A stretch of 5,269 nt of DNA from NCBI GenBank assembly GCA_002299785.1, contig DBNL01000039.1, positions 1-5,269 on the forward strand, written 5' to 3'. The DNA is from Verrucomicrobia bacterium UBA673 (lineage in GTDB: Bacteria > Verrucomicrobiota > Verrucomicrobiia > Limisphaerales > UBA1096). Positions 1 through 5,269 of the stretch are shown in pieces. The notes beneath the pieces are model-generated. The model saw only the letters and a program-made list of their open reading frames with translations. It ran no database searches and had not been told where the DNA came from. Each line of letters starts with the position of its first letter. Within the stretch, counting starts at the first letter, position 1. Made by a program: the position numbers and the translations under genes.

Positions 1-114
1 GGCAAAATGCGCAAGCGACGTTGGATTCGTCTGGGGGTCGGCGACAAGGTGAAAATGGAGATGTCTCCATACGATCTCGAAAAAGCCCGGATTATCTGGC
101 GCCTCAACAGTTAG
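1..114 (+). CDS. infA: Translation initiation factor IF-1, C-terminal part (5' end outside window)
   Basis: The open frame from base 1 encodes the last 37 residues of a small S1/OB-fold protein and ends at TAG 112-114. It contains the IF-1 signature blocks GKMRK, then IRLxVGDKVKxEMSPYDLxKARI, followed by a short basic tail. In the family, IF-1 binds the 30S A site with IF-2 and IF-3 during initiation in the cytoplasm. IF-1 is normally about 72 residues, so roughly half the gene lies to the left of the window. The two tryptophans (residues 8 and 33 of the fragment) and the ending RLNS are lineage details rather than defects. The gene converges on the minus-strand cluster and has its own terminator 25 bp downstream. 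I am confident of the family; the start cannot be seen. Confidence 0.93.
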   Translation, partial: GKMRKRRWIRLGVGDKVKMEMSPYDLEKARIIWRLNS

Positions 115-139
115 ACCCACCCGCTTAACTTTCAATCAG

Positions 140-169
140 GCCAAGCCATTACAGGCTTGGCTTTTTTTT
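140..169 (+). terminator. Intrinsic terminator of infA
   Basis: A perfect 8-bp stem, GCCAAGCC (140-147) paired with GGCTTGGC (154-161), encloses a 6-base loop (ATTACA) and is followed directly by eight T residues (162-169). It lies 25 bp after the infA stop, which is classic Rho-independent geometry for the plus strand. Read on the minus strand the same stem is not followed by a T-run, so it should not terminate the opposing cluster efficiently. The stem arms are half-sites of the palindrome that recurs through the rest of the window. Confidence 0.9.
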
Positions 170-178
170 GCCGTTAGC

Positions 179-190
179 CCAAGCGCTTGG
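179..190. repeat. 12-bp palindrome CCAAGCGCTTGG in the convergent intergenic gap
   Basis: This perfect inverted repeat lies one base beyond the stop codon of the minus-strand DUF1501 gene. It has the half-sites of the GCTTGGCCAAGC family in reversed order (CCAAGC then GCTTGG). The same 12 bases are embedded in the double site at 4816-4827. It has no loop and no following T-run on the minus strand, so it is not a convincing terminator. Confidence 0.55.
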
Positions 191-191
191 T

Positions 192-1658
192 TTATGCAAT
201 GACTGGGGCGATGGGGGTTGCAGGGATTACTCCGGTTAGGCGTTGATCGAGGCCGCCGTAGTGGTAGGTCAGCGTTTCATGATCAAGGCCCATAAGTTCG
301 AGAATAGTGGCGTGCAGATCCCGAATGTGGTGCCGGTTGACGACGGCTTCGTGGCCTAGTTCGTCGGTCTCACCGTAGTCGGTGCCTGCCTTGACGCCGG
401 CGCCGGCCATCCAGTAGGTGAAGCCTTTGGGGTTGTGATCGCGTCCGCCGTTTTTGCCTTGGAACACCGGTTGGCGTCCGAATTCACCGCCCCAAATCAC
501 CAAAGTTTCCTCCAGCATGCCGCGTTGTTCGAGGTCGCCGAGCAGGCCGGCAATCGGTTTGTCCACTTCCGGGCAGTGGATTTTCAGGTTTTCGTCCACT
601 CCGTTGTGAGCGTCCCAGTTTTGCTGTTGATGACCACCGCCGGAGTAGAGTTGAACGAAACGTACGCCTCGTTCGATGAGTCGTCGCGCGACGAGGCATT
701 GCCGGCCGAAATGCGCGGGTGAAATGGCGATCGAGTGATCGCCTTTCGGATCGTACAACCCGTACATCGTCTTGATTTTTTCCGGTTCGCTGGAGATGTC
801 CAACGCCTCGGGAGCGGTGGACTGCAGTTGGTAAGCCAGGTCGTAGCTCGCGATACGGGCGGCAAGTTCGCTGTAGCCTTGTCGGCTGCGAATGTGCATG
901 CCGTTCAGGGCGTTGATGGCGTCGATGCGTTCGCCCTGCATCCTGTGGGTGCGGACGGAGCGCGATGTGAGGTCGAGAATCGGGTTGCCTGAGGAACGCA
1001 GCACGGTGCCCTGATAGGCGGCTGGCATGTAGCCGCTGGTCCAGTTGGCCGCGCCGGGAATGGGGCCGCCTCGTGGGTCAAGCATCACGACGAACGACGG
1101 CAGATTCTTGTTGGCGGAACCGAGGCCGTGAGCGATCCACGCGCCGAGGGCAGGGTGGCCCTGCAGCACGCGGCCGGAGTTCATCTGTATGTTTGCGGAG
1201 CCGTGGGCGAACGAGTCCATGTAGAGCGACTTGATGACCGCCATCTTGTCCATGTGCCGGGCGGTATGTGGGAAGGCGTCGGAGCACCAAAGGCCCGATT
1301 GGCCGCGTCGCTTGAATTCCCGAACCGGGCCGAGAATTTTCTCCTTACGGATGCTGCGGCGACGCATCTCGATGTCGATGGTTTTGCCGTGATGCCTGGC
1401 TAGTTCCGGCTTGTAGTCGAACAAATCCATCTGGCTTGGCCCGCCGTACATGTACAGGTAAATACAGGCCTTGGCCTTCGTCGGGAAATGTGCCTTGCGG
1501 GGCTTGAGCGGATTGGTGTAGTTGGCCAGCGCGGAGGCAGGGGCGGCGAACACCTTGTCGCCGGGGAAAATGCCGGACAACGACACGCCAGCCATCGCCG
1601 TGCCGAACCGCTGCACGAACCCTCGCCTGCTGAACTGCTCTACAAGTTTCGGATCCAT
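192..1658 (-). CDS. Tat-exported DUF1501 family protein (alkaline phosphatase/sulfatase-like fold)
   Basis: This 488-residue protein matches the usual length of DUF1501 proteins. The N-terminus has a twin-arginine motif, S10-R-R-G-F-V-Q16, then a short hydrophobic stretch (about 18-31) and AAPASALA near 38-45, indicating folded export through Tat. Family blocks in order are MYGGPSQMDLFDYKP (70-84), AHGSANIQMNSG (151-162), HPALGAWIAHGLG (168-180), LPSFVVMLDPRGGP (186-199), RFVQLYSGGGH (333-343), VIWGGEFGRQP (387-397), GRDHNPKGFTYWMAGAG (405-421) and a terminal DLHATILELMGLDH-LTYHYGGLDQRLTG region (447-476). DUF1501 is placed in the alkaline phosphatase clan; conserved His and Asp such as H343, D407 and H408 are plausible metal ligands, but no activity can be assigned. 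The gene starts 50 bp after the DUF1549 gene on the same strand. DUF1501 and DUF1549/DUF1553 genes are habitual neighbours in Planctomycetota and Verrucomicrobiota, so co-transcription is likely. The ATG at 1658 places the Tat motif at a normal distance; no clear Shine-Dalgarno sequence is seen. Unlike its upstream neighbour it contains no perfect TTGGCCAA site. Confidence 0.92.
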   Translation of the reverse strand: MDPKLVEQFSRRGFVQRFGTAMAGVSLSGIFPGDKVFAAPASALANYTNPLKPRKAHFPTKAKACIYLYMYGGPSQMDLFDYKPELARHHGKTIDIEMRRRSIRKEKILGPVREFKRRGQSGLWCSDAFPHTARHMDKMAVIKSLYMDSFAHGSANIQMNSGRVLQGHPALGAWIAHGLGSANKNLPSFVVMLDPRGGPIPGAANWTSGYMPAAYQGTVLRSSGNPILDLTSRSVRTHRMQGERIDAINALNGMHIRSRQGYSELAARIASYDLAYQLQSTAPEALDISSEPEKIKTMYGLYDPKGDHSIAISPAHFGRQCLVARRLIERGVRFVQLYSGGGHQQQNWDAHNGVDENLKIHCPEVDKPIAGLLGDLEQRGMLEETLVIWGGEFGRQPVFQGKNGGRDHNPKGFTYWMAGAGVKAGTDYGETDELGHEAVVNRHHIRDLHATILELMGLDHETLTYHYGGLDQRLTGVIPATPIAPVIA

Positions 1659-1708
1659 CGCTTCATTCGCATCAATTTGTCTCGGGAAAAGTAAGTCGAA
1701 CGCGCCTC

Positions 1709-4681
1709 TCAGTCAATGTACACAAACTCGCTGATGTTGAACATCACGGAGCAAAGATCCTGCAGCGCGCGGCGCTTGGCCAAGCCGGCTTGGGCGTTGG
1801 CAACCAGTTCACCGTCTGTCGATTTGGAGGGGGCGATTTCGTTGATGAGCACATCGTGCTTGGCCAAGTGCAGTTTCAACTGATCAGTGCGGACGGCGCC
1901 GCCCCAGGCGCGGATACCGATGTGGCCTTCGCCCTCGATTGGTGATTCGTCTTTGACGGTGAGCAGCGGCTCGCCGCTGTCGCCGAGCCAAAAGCGAATT
2001 TCGCCCTTGGCCAATTCTGCTCGAAAGTTACGCCAGCCAAACGACGGGCGGAGTTCGCGCTTGGCCAAGGCCTTGATTTCCTTGGCGTGGCGACGAATCA
2101 GCAACTCGTTTTGCTGAGTATCGAAGTGGATTTCGTAGCCGGTGTTATCAGTTCCGTTGGTGTTGGCCCGAAGCAGAATGCCCGCGTTCTCGACGCTTTG
2201 CTCGAGTTTGATCCGGCCGCTGAGTATGACGTCGGCCTGCTTGGCTGCAGTCATCAGCACGAACGGTCCGCGCCCCGGAACGACGTTCATAATGCCCTCG
2301 TAGCCGCCGCCCCATTTGCCGGCATGGGAACGCCAGTTGGCGTCGGGCGGGATGAGGAATTTTGCCTGTGGCAGCTTGTCGCGGAAACCGCGCTCAATGG
2401 AAGCCGGGACGTCCGGCGCGAAGATAAGTTGTTGGCGCACCTCGTGGTGCCGCGCTTCCTGTTGGCGGAGGTAGCGCTGGCCAAAGGCGATCTCTTCGAC
2501 CGTTGCGTCGCGGGCGAGCGTCTGGCGGAAGAGCGTATTCACTAACGTGGTGGTGTCGCCTGTGTTTGTCGGGGCCAACTCGGCGGCGAGCCTGCGCGCC
2601 TGGCCGGAGACAAAGTCGCTGTTGAGCAGCGTGAGCGCCTGCGGGGCGACGGTGGTCACCGCACGAGCACCAATCGAACCCTCGGTTCCGCTGTAGTCGA
2701 ACACCTCAAGAAACGGTACCATCATCGTCCGCTTCACGAAGGCGTAAACGCTGCGGCGCGCCTGCTCATCGGCCCTGGAGTAGCCCCAGCCGCGGCCCGG
2801 CCTAGAAGCGCCGGCGATCACTTCGCCGCTGAAGTTCGGATAAAACCCCCGGCCGCCCATCGCGGTGTTGAGCGAGTTGCTGGTCTTGAGAATAGCATCG
2901 CGAATGGCCTCGGCCTCGAGACGGCGAAGGTTTTGGCGCCAGACCAGCTCGTTGCCGGGATCGGCGTTTTGGTTCATCGGATTTTGCCATGAGGTGCGGC
3001 GGTAAGCTTCGCTGTTCAGAATCACGCGATGCATGTGCTTGATCGACCAGTCGCCGTCGACGAACTCCGCAGCCAACCAATCGAGCAGCGCCGGGTTGGC
3101 GCAGGGCTTGCCCGCCTTGCCGAAGTCGTTCGGCGTCGCGACGAGGCCGCGCCCGAAGTGGAATTGCCAAATGCGATTGGCCATCACGCGGGCTGTCAGG
3201 GGATGCCCAGGGCTGGCGATCCACTTGGCTAGCGCGAGCCGGCGGCCGGTCGTGAACGGGTTGGGCGACTTCTCGATGGCCGGCTTGGCCTTGGCCAAGA
3301 CCTTGAGGAATTCCGGCTCCACTTTATTGCTGGGTCGTCCGGCGTTGCCGCGGATCAGGAGGTGCGTGTCCATCGGCTTGGCGCTGTGTTCGCGCACGGT
3401 CATCGCGTACTCGCGGCCGTCCCAAGGTGGCTTGGCTTCCTTCGGTTTGTTCGGCTGGTTTTGCCAAGCAAAAACTTCAAGCGGCGCGATGAGCGGCGAG
3501 TAGGTGGCGGAGTCCCATTCGTACTTGGGCTTGTCGTAGAAGCGGACGTTCCGGAAGAAGGCCAACATCTCGTAGTAGTCCCGCTGCGAGATGGGATCGA
3601 ACATGTGATCATGGCAACGCGCGCAGCCAACCGTCAGGCCCATGAAGGTTTCCGACGTGGTCTTGAGCATGTCGTCGAGCGCTTCGAACTCGGCGGCGCG
3701 CGGGTCGTCAGGTTCGTCATCCCAGACGCCGAGTCGATAAAAACCGGTGGCGATCAGGCTGTCATTGTCCACGTCCGTCAACTCGTCGCCGGCGATCTGC
3801 TCCATCACGAACCGGTCGTACGGCTTGTCCTCGTTGAACGAGCGGATGACGTAGTCGCGGTATTTCCAGACAAGCGGTTTTTCATCGTCGCGCTCGTAGC
3901 CGTTGGTTTGGGCGAAGCGCACGACGTCGAGCCAATGGCGGCCCCAGCGCTCGCCGTACTGAGGCAGGCCGAGCAGATGCTCGATGAGCCTTGGCCAGGC
4001 GTCGGGCGAAGCGTTGTTCACGAACGCTTGCATCTCACCATAGGTCGGCGGCAGGCCGATGAGGTCAAAGTACGCGCGGCGAATGAGCGTGGCCTTGTCG
4101 GCGATCGGGTTCGCGGCGATACCCCTGGCGTCGAGTTGCGCTTGGATCAACTGATCAATCGGCGCTTGGTTGCCGTTGCGCTTGGCCAAGCGCGGATGCT
4201 TGACCGGGCGGAACGCCCAGTAGTCACGGTCTTCATCGGTGATTGAAAAACCGTGTTCGCGCTTGGCGGTGACTAGTGCGGTCTCGCTTGGCCAAGGGGC
4301 GCCGAGACGAATCCACTGCTCGAGATCGGCCACGGCCTGTTTGCCCAACTTTTTCTTGGGCGGCATCTCCAAGTCAGAGTTGGTGTACTTGACCGCCTCG
4401 ATCAAAAGGCTCTTAGCCGGGTCGCCGGGCACGATTGCCGCGCCAGAGTCGCCGCCCCGCAGGATGGTTTTGCGGGAGTTTAGCTGGAGGTTGCCTTTGT
4501 GCTTTTCGTTGCCGTGGCACTCGTGGCAATTGTTGACGAGCAGCGGCCGAATCTTGCTTTCAAAGAATTGGATGCCCTCCGCCGAAAAGCCGGTTCGTTC
4601 CGCTTGGCCAAGCGGCAACGCCATCGTGGCCAAGCCGCCAATCACCATAAGCGCGGCTAAATGAAAACGTGCTCCTTTCAT
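1709..4681 (-). CDS. Secreted PSCyt1-DUF1549 (PSCyt2)-DUF1553 (PSD1) cytochrome-like protein with inserted lectin-like domain
   Basis: This 990-residue protein begins with a Sec-type signal peptide (hydrophobic residues about 7-24, probable cleavage near LGQA-ER). Domain order: PSCyt1 (about 35-135) with haem motif C52-H-E-C-H56 and likely distal ligand M106 in LEMPPKKKL; DUF1549/PSCyt2 (about 150-380) with RRAYFDLIGLPPT, ERWGRHWLDVVRFAQTNGYERD and a second haem-type motif C353-A-R-C-H357 followed by DHMFDPIS; a linker containing THLLIRGN (439-446); DUF1553/PSD1 (from about 475) with RRLALAKWIASPGHPLTARVMANRIWQFHFGRGLV and SVYAFVKRTMMVPFLEVFD, and its usual ending LCSVMFNISEFVYID (976-990). 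A region of about 190 residues (about 760-950) interrupts DUF1553 and resembles a concanavalin-like/DUF1080 beta-sandwich. The presumed location is periplasmic or envelope-facing; substrate and redox partner are unknown. An in-frame TAG lies 11 codons upstream of ATG 4681, which limits alternative starts. An AAAGGAG lies inside codons 2-4 rather than before the start. Confidence 0.93.
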   Translation of the reverse strand: MKGARFHLAALMVIGGLATMALPLGQAERTGFSAEGIQFFESKIRPLLVNNCHECHGNEKHKGNLQLNSRKTILRGGDSGAAIVPGDPAKSLLIEAVKYTNSDLEMPPKKKLGKQAVADLEQWIRLGAPWPSETALVTAKREHGFSITDEDRDYWAFRPVKHPRLAKRNGNQAPIDQLIQAQLDARGIAANPIADKATLIRRAYFDLIGLPPTYGEMQAFVNNASPDAWPRLIEHLLGLPQYGERWGRHWLDVVRFAQTNGYERDDEKPLVWKYRDYVIRSFNEDKPYDRFVMEQIAGDELTDVDNDSLIATGFYRLGVWDDEPDDPRAAEFEALDDMLKTTSETFMGLTVGCARCHDHMFDPISQRDYYEMLAFFRNVRFYDKPKYEWDSATYSPLIAPLEVFAWQNQPNKPKEAKPPWDGREYAMTVREHSAKPMDTHLLIRGNAGRPSNKVEPEFLKVLAKAKPAIEKSPNPFTTGRRLALAKWIASPGHPLTARVMANRIWQFHFGRGLVATPNDFGKAGKPCANPALLDWLAAEFVDGDWSIKHMHRVILNSEAYRRTSWQNPMNQNADPGNELVWRQNLRRLEAEAIRDAILKTSNSLNTAMGGRGFYPNFSGEVIAGASRPGRGWGYSRADEQARRSVYAFVKRTMMVPFLEVFDYSGTEGSIGARAVTTVAPQALTLLNSDFVSGQARRLAAELAPTNTGDTTTLVNTLFRQTLARDATVEEIAFGQRYLRQQEARHHEVRQQLIFAPDVPASIERGFRDKLPQAKFLIPPDANWRSHAGKWGGGYEGIMNVVPGRGPFVLMTAAKQADVILSGRIKLEQSVENAGILLRANTNGTDNTGYEIHFDTQQNELLIRRHAKEIKALAKRELRPSFGWRNFRAELAKGEIRFWLGDSGEPLLTVKDESPIEGEGHIGIRAWGGAVRTDQLKLHLAKHDVLINEIAPSKSTDGELVANAQAGLAKRRALQDLCSVMFNISEFVYID
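1774..1785. repeat. Iterated palindrome GCTTGGCCAAGC, 12 bp
   Basis: Perfect 12-bp copy near the 3' end of the DUF1549/DUF1553 gene. It encodes Leu-Ala-Lys in GLAKRRAL (residues 966-973). A further half-site, GGCTTGG, follows a few bases later (1787-1793). Confidence 0.85.
1859..1868. repeat. Iterated palindrome CTTGGCCAAG, 10 bp
   Basis: Perfect 10-bp copy inside the inserted lectin-like domain. It encodes Leu-Ala-Lys in HLAKHD (residues 938-943). Confidence 0.85.
2007..2014. repeat. Iterated palindrome core TTGGCCAA, 8 bp
   Basis: This is the shortest perfect copy: the flanks are C on the left and T on the right, so symmetry stops at the 8-bp core. It encodes Leu-Ala-Lys in ELAKGE (residues 889-894). 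Confidence 0.75.
2060..2075. repeat. Iterated palindrome CTTGGCCAAG overlapping a second palindrome
   Basis: Bases 2060-2069 are a perfect 10-bp copy, which overlaps CAAGGCCTTG (2066-2075), another perfect 10-bp palindrome with a GGCC centre. The copy encodes Leu-Ala-Lys in ALAKRE (residues 871-876). Confidence 0.8.
3282..3299. repeat. Iterated palindrome CTTGGCCAAG with adjoining half-site
   Basis: The perfect 10-bp copy is 3290-3299. It is preceded directly by GGCTTGGC (3282-3289), a half-site identical to one arm of the infA terminator stem. The copy encodes Leu-Ala-Lys in VLAKAKP (residues 461-467). Confidence 0.8.
4178..4193. repeat. Iterated palindrome, 16 bp (GCGCTTGGCCAAGCGC)
   Basis: This is one of the two longest copies, with perfect symmetry over 16 bp. 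It lies in the DUF1549 part of the gene and encodes RLAKR (residues 164-168). A half-site, GCGCTTGG, lies just to its left at 4162-4169. Confidence 0.87.
4287..4296. repeat. Iterated palindrome CTTGGCCAAG, 10 bp, in a different reading phase
   Basis: Perfect 10-bp copy. Here it is read in another codon phase and encodes part of APWPSE (residues 128-133) instead of Leu-Ala-Lys. This argues that the DNA word rather than a peptide is conserved. Confidence 0.85.
4600..4615. repeat. Iterated palindrome, 16 bp (CCGCTTGGCCAAGCGG), in the third reading phase
   Basis: Perfect 16-bp symmetry. It sits at the end of the signal-peptide coding region and encodes PLGQAE (residues 23-28), the third possible codon phase. 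A one-mismatch copy (GTGGCCAA) follows at 4626-4633. Confidence 0.87.
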
Positions 4682-4744
4682 CCGAAAAGTCGCTCTACGA
4701 CTCCGTGGACGCTAGGCGATAGGGCCAAGGTTGGCGAGGCGAAA

Positions 4745-5269
4745 CTACGCGAGATAGGGAATCGTCAGCGGCCCCTGCGGTAGCACCGCCACGCGGGCGT
4801 CCGGGCCGAGCTTGGCCAAGCGCTTGGCCACCTCGGCACTGATGTCGGCGCACGGGGCCAAGTGGCAGGCCCGCAGTGTGGCGTCGTCGAGTTCGCAGCG
4901 GACAAGCACCTCGGCGCGGCGCTGCACGAGCGCCTGAATCTGCGCCTGCCATTGCTCCGGGCGGACGAAGTCCGGTGTGGAAAGCATGACTAAGATTTCC
5001 TCGATCGAGTTGGCGCTGCGCAGCAGGTCATCAAGCGGGCTGCCGCCGGGCACCCCTTCGCGGCACTCGGCGGCGAGGATCAGTGTCCCTCCCTCTTTCA
5101 GCACACGGGCGCCGGCGCTCATCCCCTTGACGCCCTGATACAAATTGAGATCCAAAGGGTAGCCGCTATTGGTTGTGACGACGATGTCGAATGGCTGATC
5201 GACGGGCTGCATCGCTGATTTTTTGACAAACGCGCAGCCGGTCTTGTGCGCCTCAATGATGTCGCCGGC
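4745..5269 (-). CDS. Nickel-dependent lactate racemase (LarA/DUF2088) family, C-terminal part (5' end outside window)
   Basis: The frame is open from the right edge and ends at TAG 4747-4745, giving 174 visible residues; family members have about 420, so this is the C-terminal ~40%. The diagnostic block FDIVVTTNSGYPLDLNLYQGVKGM (fragment residues 27-50) is typical of LarA. In this family the Gln and Lys of the YQxVK motif (fragment Q45 and K48) correspond to active-site residues described for Lactobacillus LarA. Next come a glycine-rich EGGTLILAAECREGVPGG block and a closing ARVAVLPQGPLTIPYLA. LarA interconverts D- and L-lactate using a nickel pincer cofactor made by LarB, LarC and LarE; homologues racemise or epimerise other 2-hydroxy acids, so the substrate here is open. 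The nickel-ligand and cofactor-lysine region is outside the window. No signal sequence can be judged. An internal ATG at 5212 exists, but homology continues upstream of it, so it is not the start. It is the first visible gene of the minus-strand cluster, 63 bp before the DUF1549 gene. Confidence 0.85.
   Translation of the reverse strand, partial: AGDIIEAHKTGCAFVKKSAMQPVDQPFDIVVTTNSGYPLDLNLYQGVKGMSAGARVLKEGGTLILAAECREGVPGGSPLDDLLRSANSIEEILVMLSTPDFVRPEQWQAQIQALVQRRAEVLVRCELDDATLRACHLAPCADISAEVAKRLAKLGPDARVAVLPQGPLTIPYLA
4810..4831. repeat. Double copy of the iterated palindrome in the larA-like gene
   Basis: A perfect 12-bp GCTTGGCCAAGC (4810-4821) is followed at once by a one-mismatch TTGGCCAC (4824-4831). 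Together they also create CCAAGCGCTTGG (4816-4827), the same 12-mer seen in the intergenic gap at 179-190. The region encodes VAKRLAKLG, so this copy belongs to a gene unrelated to the DUF1549 protein. Confidence 0.85.

Noticed and set aside
131..190. Bidirectional terminator also serving the minus-strand cluster
   Set aside because: On the minus strand neither hairpin is followed by a T-run; the A-tract lies before the main stem. A weak or Rho-dependent end for the cluster is more likely.
2087..2545. Plus-strand open frame (152 codons) antisense to the DUF1553 region
   Set aside because: It is a shadow of the real minus-strand gene, with no family features and no convincing start context.
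3362..4246. Long plus-strand open frame (294 codons) opposite the DUF1549 gene
   Set aside because: It lies fully antisense to a well-matched protein family. Its translation is rich in Val, Arg, Ala and Gly, as expected from the complement of GC-rich codons, and shows no recognisable domain.
4682..4744. Promoter or regulatory region between the larA-like and DUF1549 genes
   Set aside because: The 63-bp gap shows no recognisable -35/-10 pair or terminator; only a loose half-site (GGGCCAAGG) is present, so co-transcription is the simpler reading.
1709..4821. Recurrent Leu-Ala-Lys as a protein repeat motif
   Set aside because: The LAK occurrences are irregularly spaced, fall in different domains and in two unrelated proteins, and the same DNA word appears in other codon phases, so a structural peptide repeat is not supported.
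1774..4831. CRISPR array or insertion-sequence ends as the source of the repeats
   Set aside because: The repeats are only 8-16 bp, have irregular spacing from under 100 bp to over 1 kb, lie within intact coding regions and have no unique spacers of constant length, no transposase and no target duplications.

Overview
This window looks like chromosomal DNA of a free-living, GC-rich bacterium of the Planctomycetota/Verrucomicrobiota group, with Verrucomicrobiota as my best guess. The evidence is the pairing of a large secreted PSCyt1-DUF1549-DUF1553 cytochrome-like protein with a Tat-exported DUF1501 protein. These two families are strongly expanded together in that superphylum. No transposase, tRNA, rRNA, CRISPR array or phage gene is visible.

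Layout from left to right: bases 1-114 are the 3' end of infA (translation initiation factor IF-1) on the plus strand, followed by an intrinsic terminator (140-169). The rest of the window is a minus-strand cluster converging on it. Read in its direction of transcription it runs: the C-terminal part of a nickel-dependent lactate racemase (LarA/DUF2088) homologue (5269 to 4745, entering from the right edge); a 990-residue PSCyt1-PSCyt2-PSD1 protein (4681 to 1709); and a 488-residue DUF1501 protein (1658 to 192). The gaps are only 63 and 50 bp, so one transcript is plausible. The large protein has two CxxCH haem motifs and carries what looks like a concanavalin-like/DUF1080-type beta-sandwich domain spliced into the C-terminal part of DUF1553. 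Together the two exported proteins suggest an envelope or periplasmic module for handling a (poly)saccharide or its products. The LarA homologue would act in the cytoplasm on a 2-hydroxy acid. This functional link is inference.

The most unusual signal is not a gene. The palindrome TTGGCCAA, usually extended to CTTGGCCAAG or GCTTGGCCAAGC and up to 16 bp, occurs nine times perfectly and at least six more times with one mismatch. Chance expectation for the perfect 8-mer is under 0.1 in a window this size. The copies fall in two different genes and in three reading phases, so nucleotide-level rather than protein-level pressure is indicated. Half-sites of the same motif also build the infA terminator stem. 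This resembles the cyanobacterial HIP1 (GCGATCGC) phenomenon but with a different sequence, and it is my main candidate for a previously undescribed system in this window.
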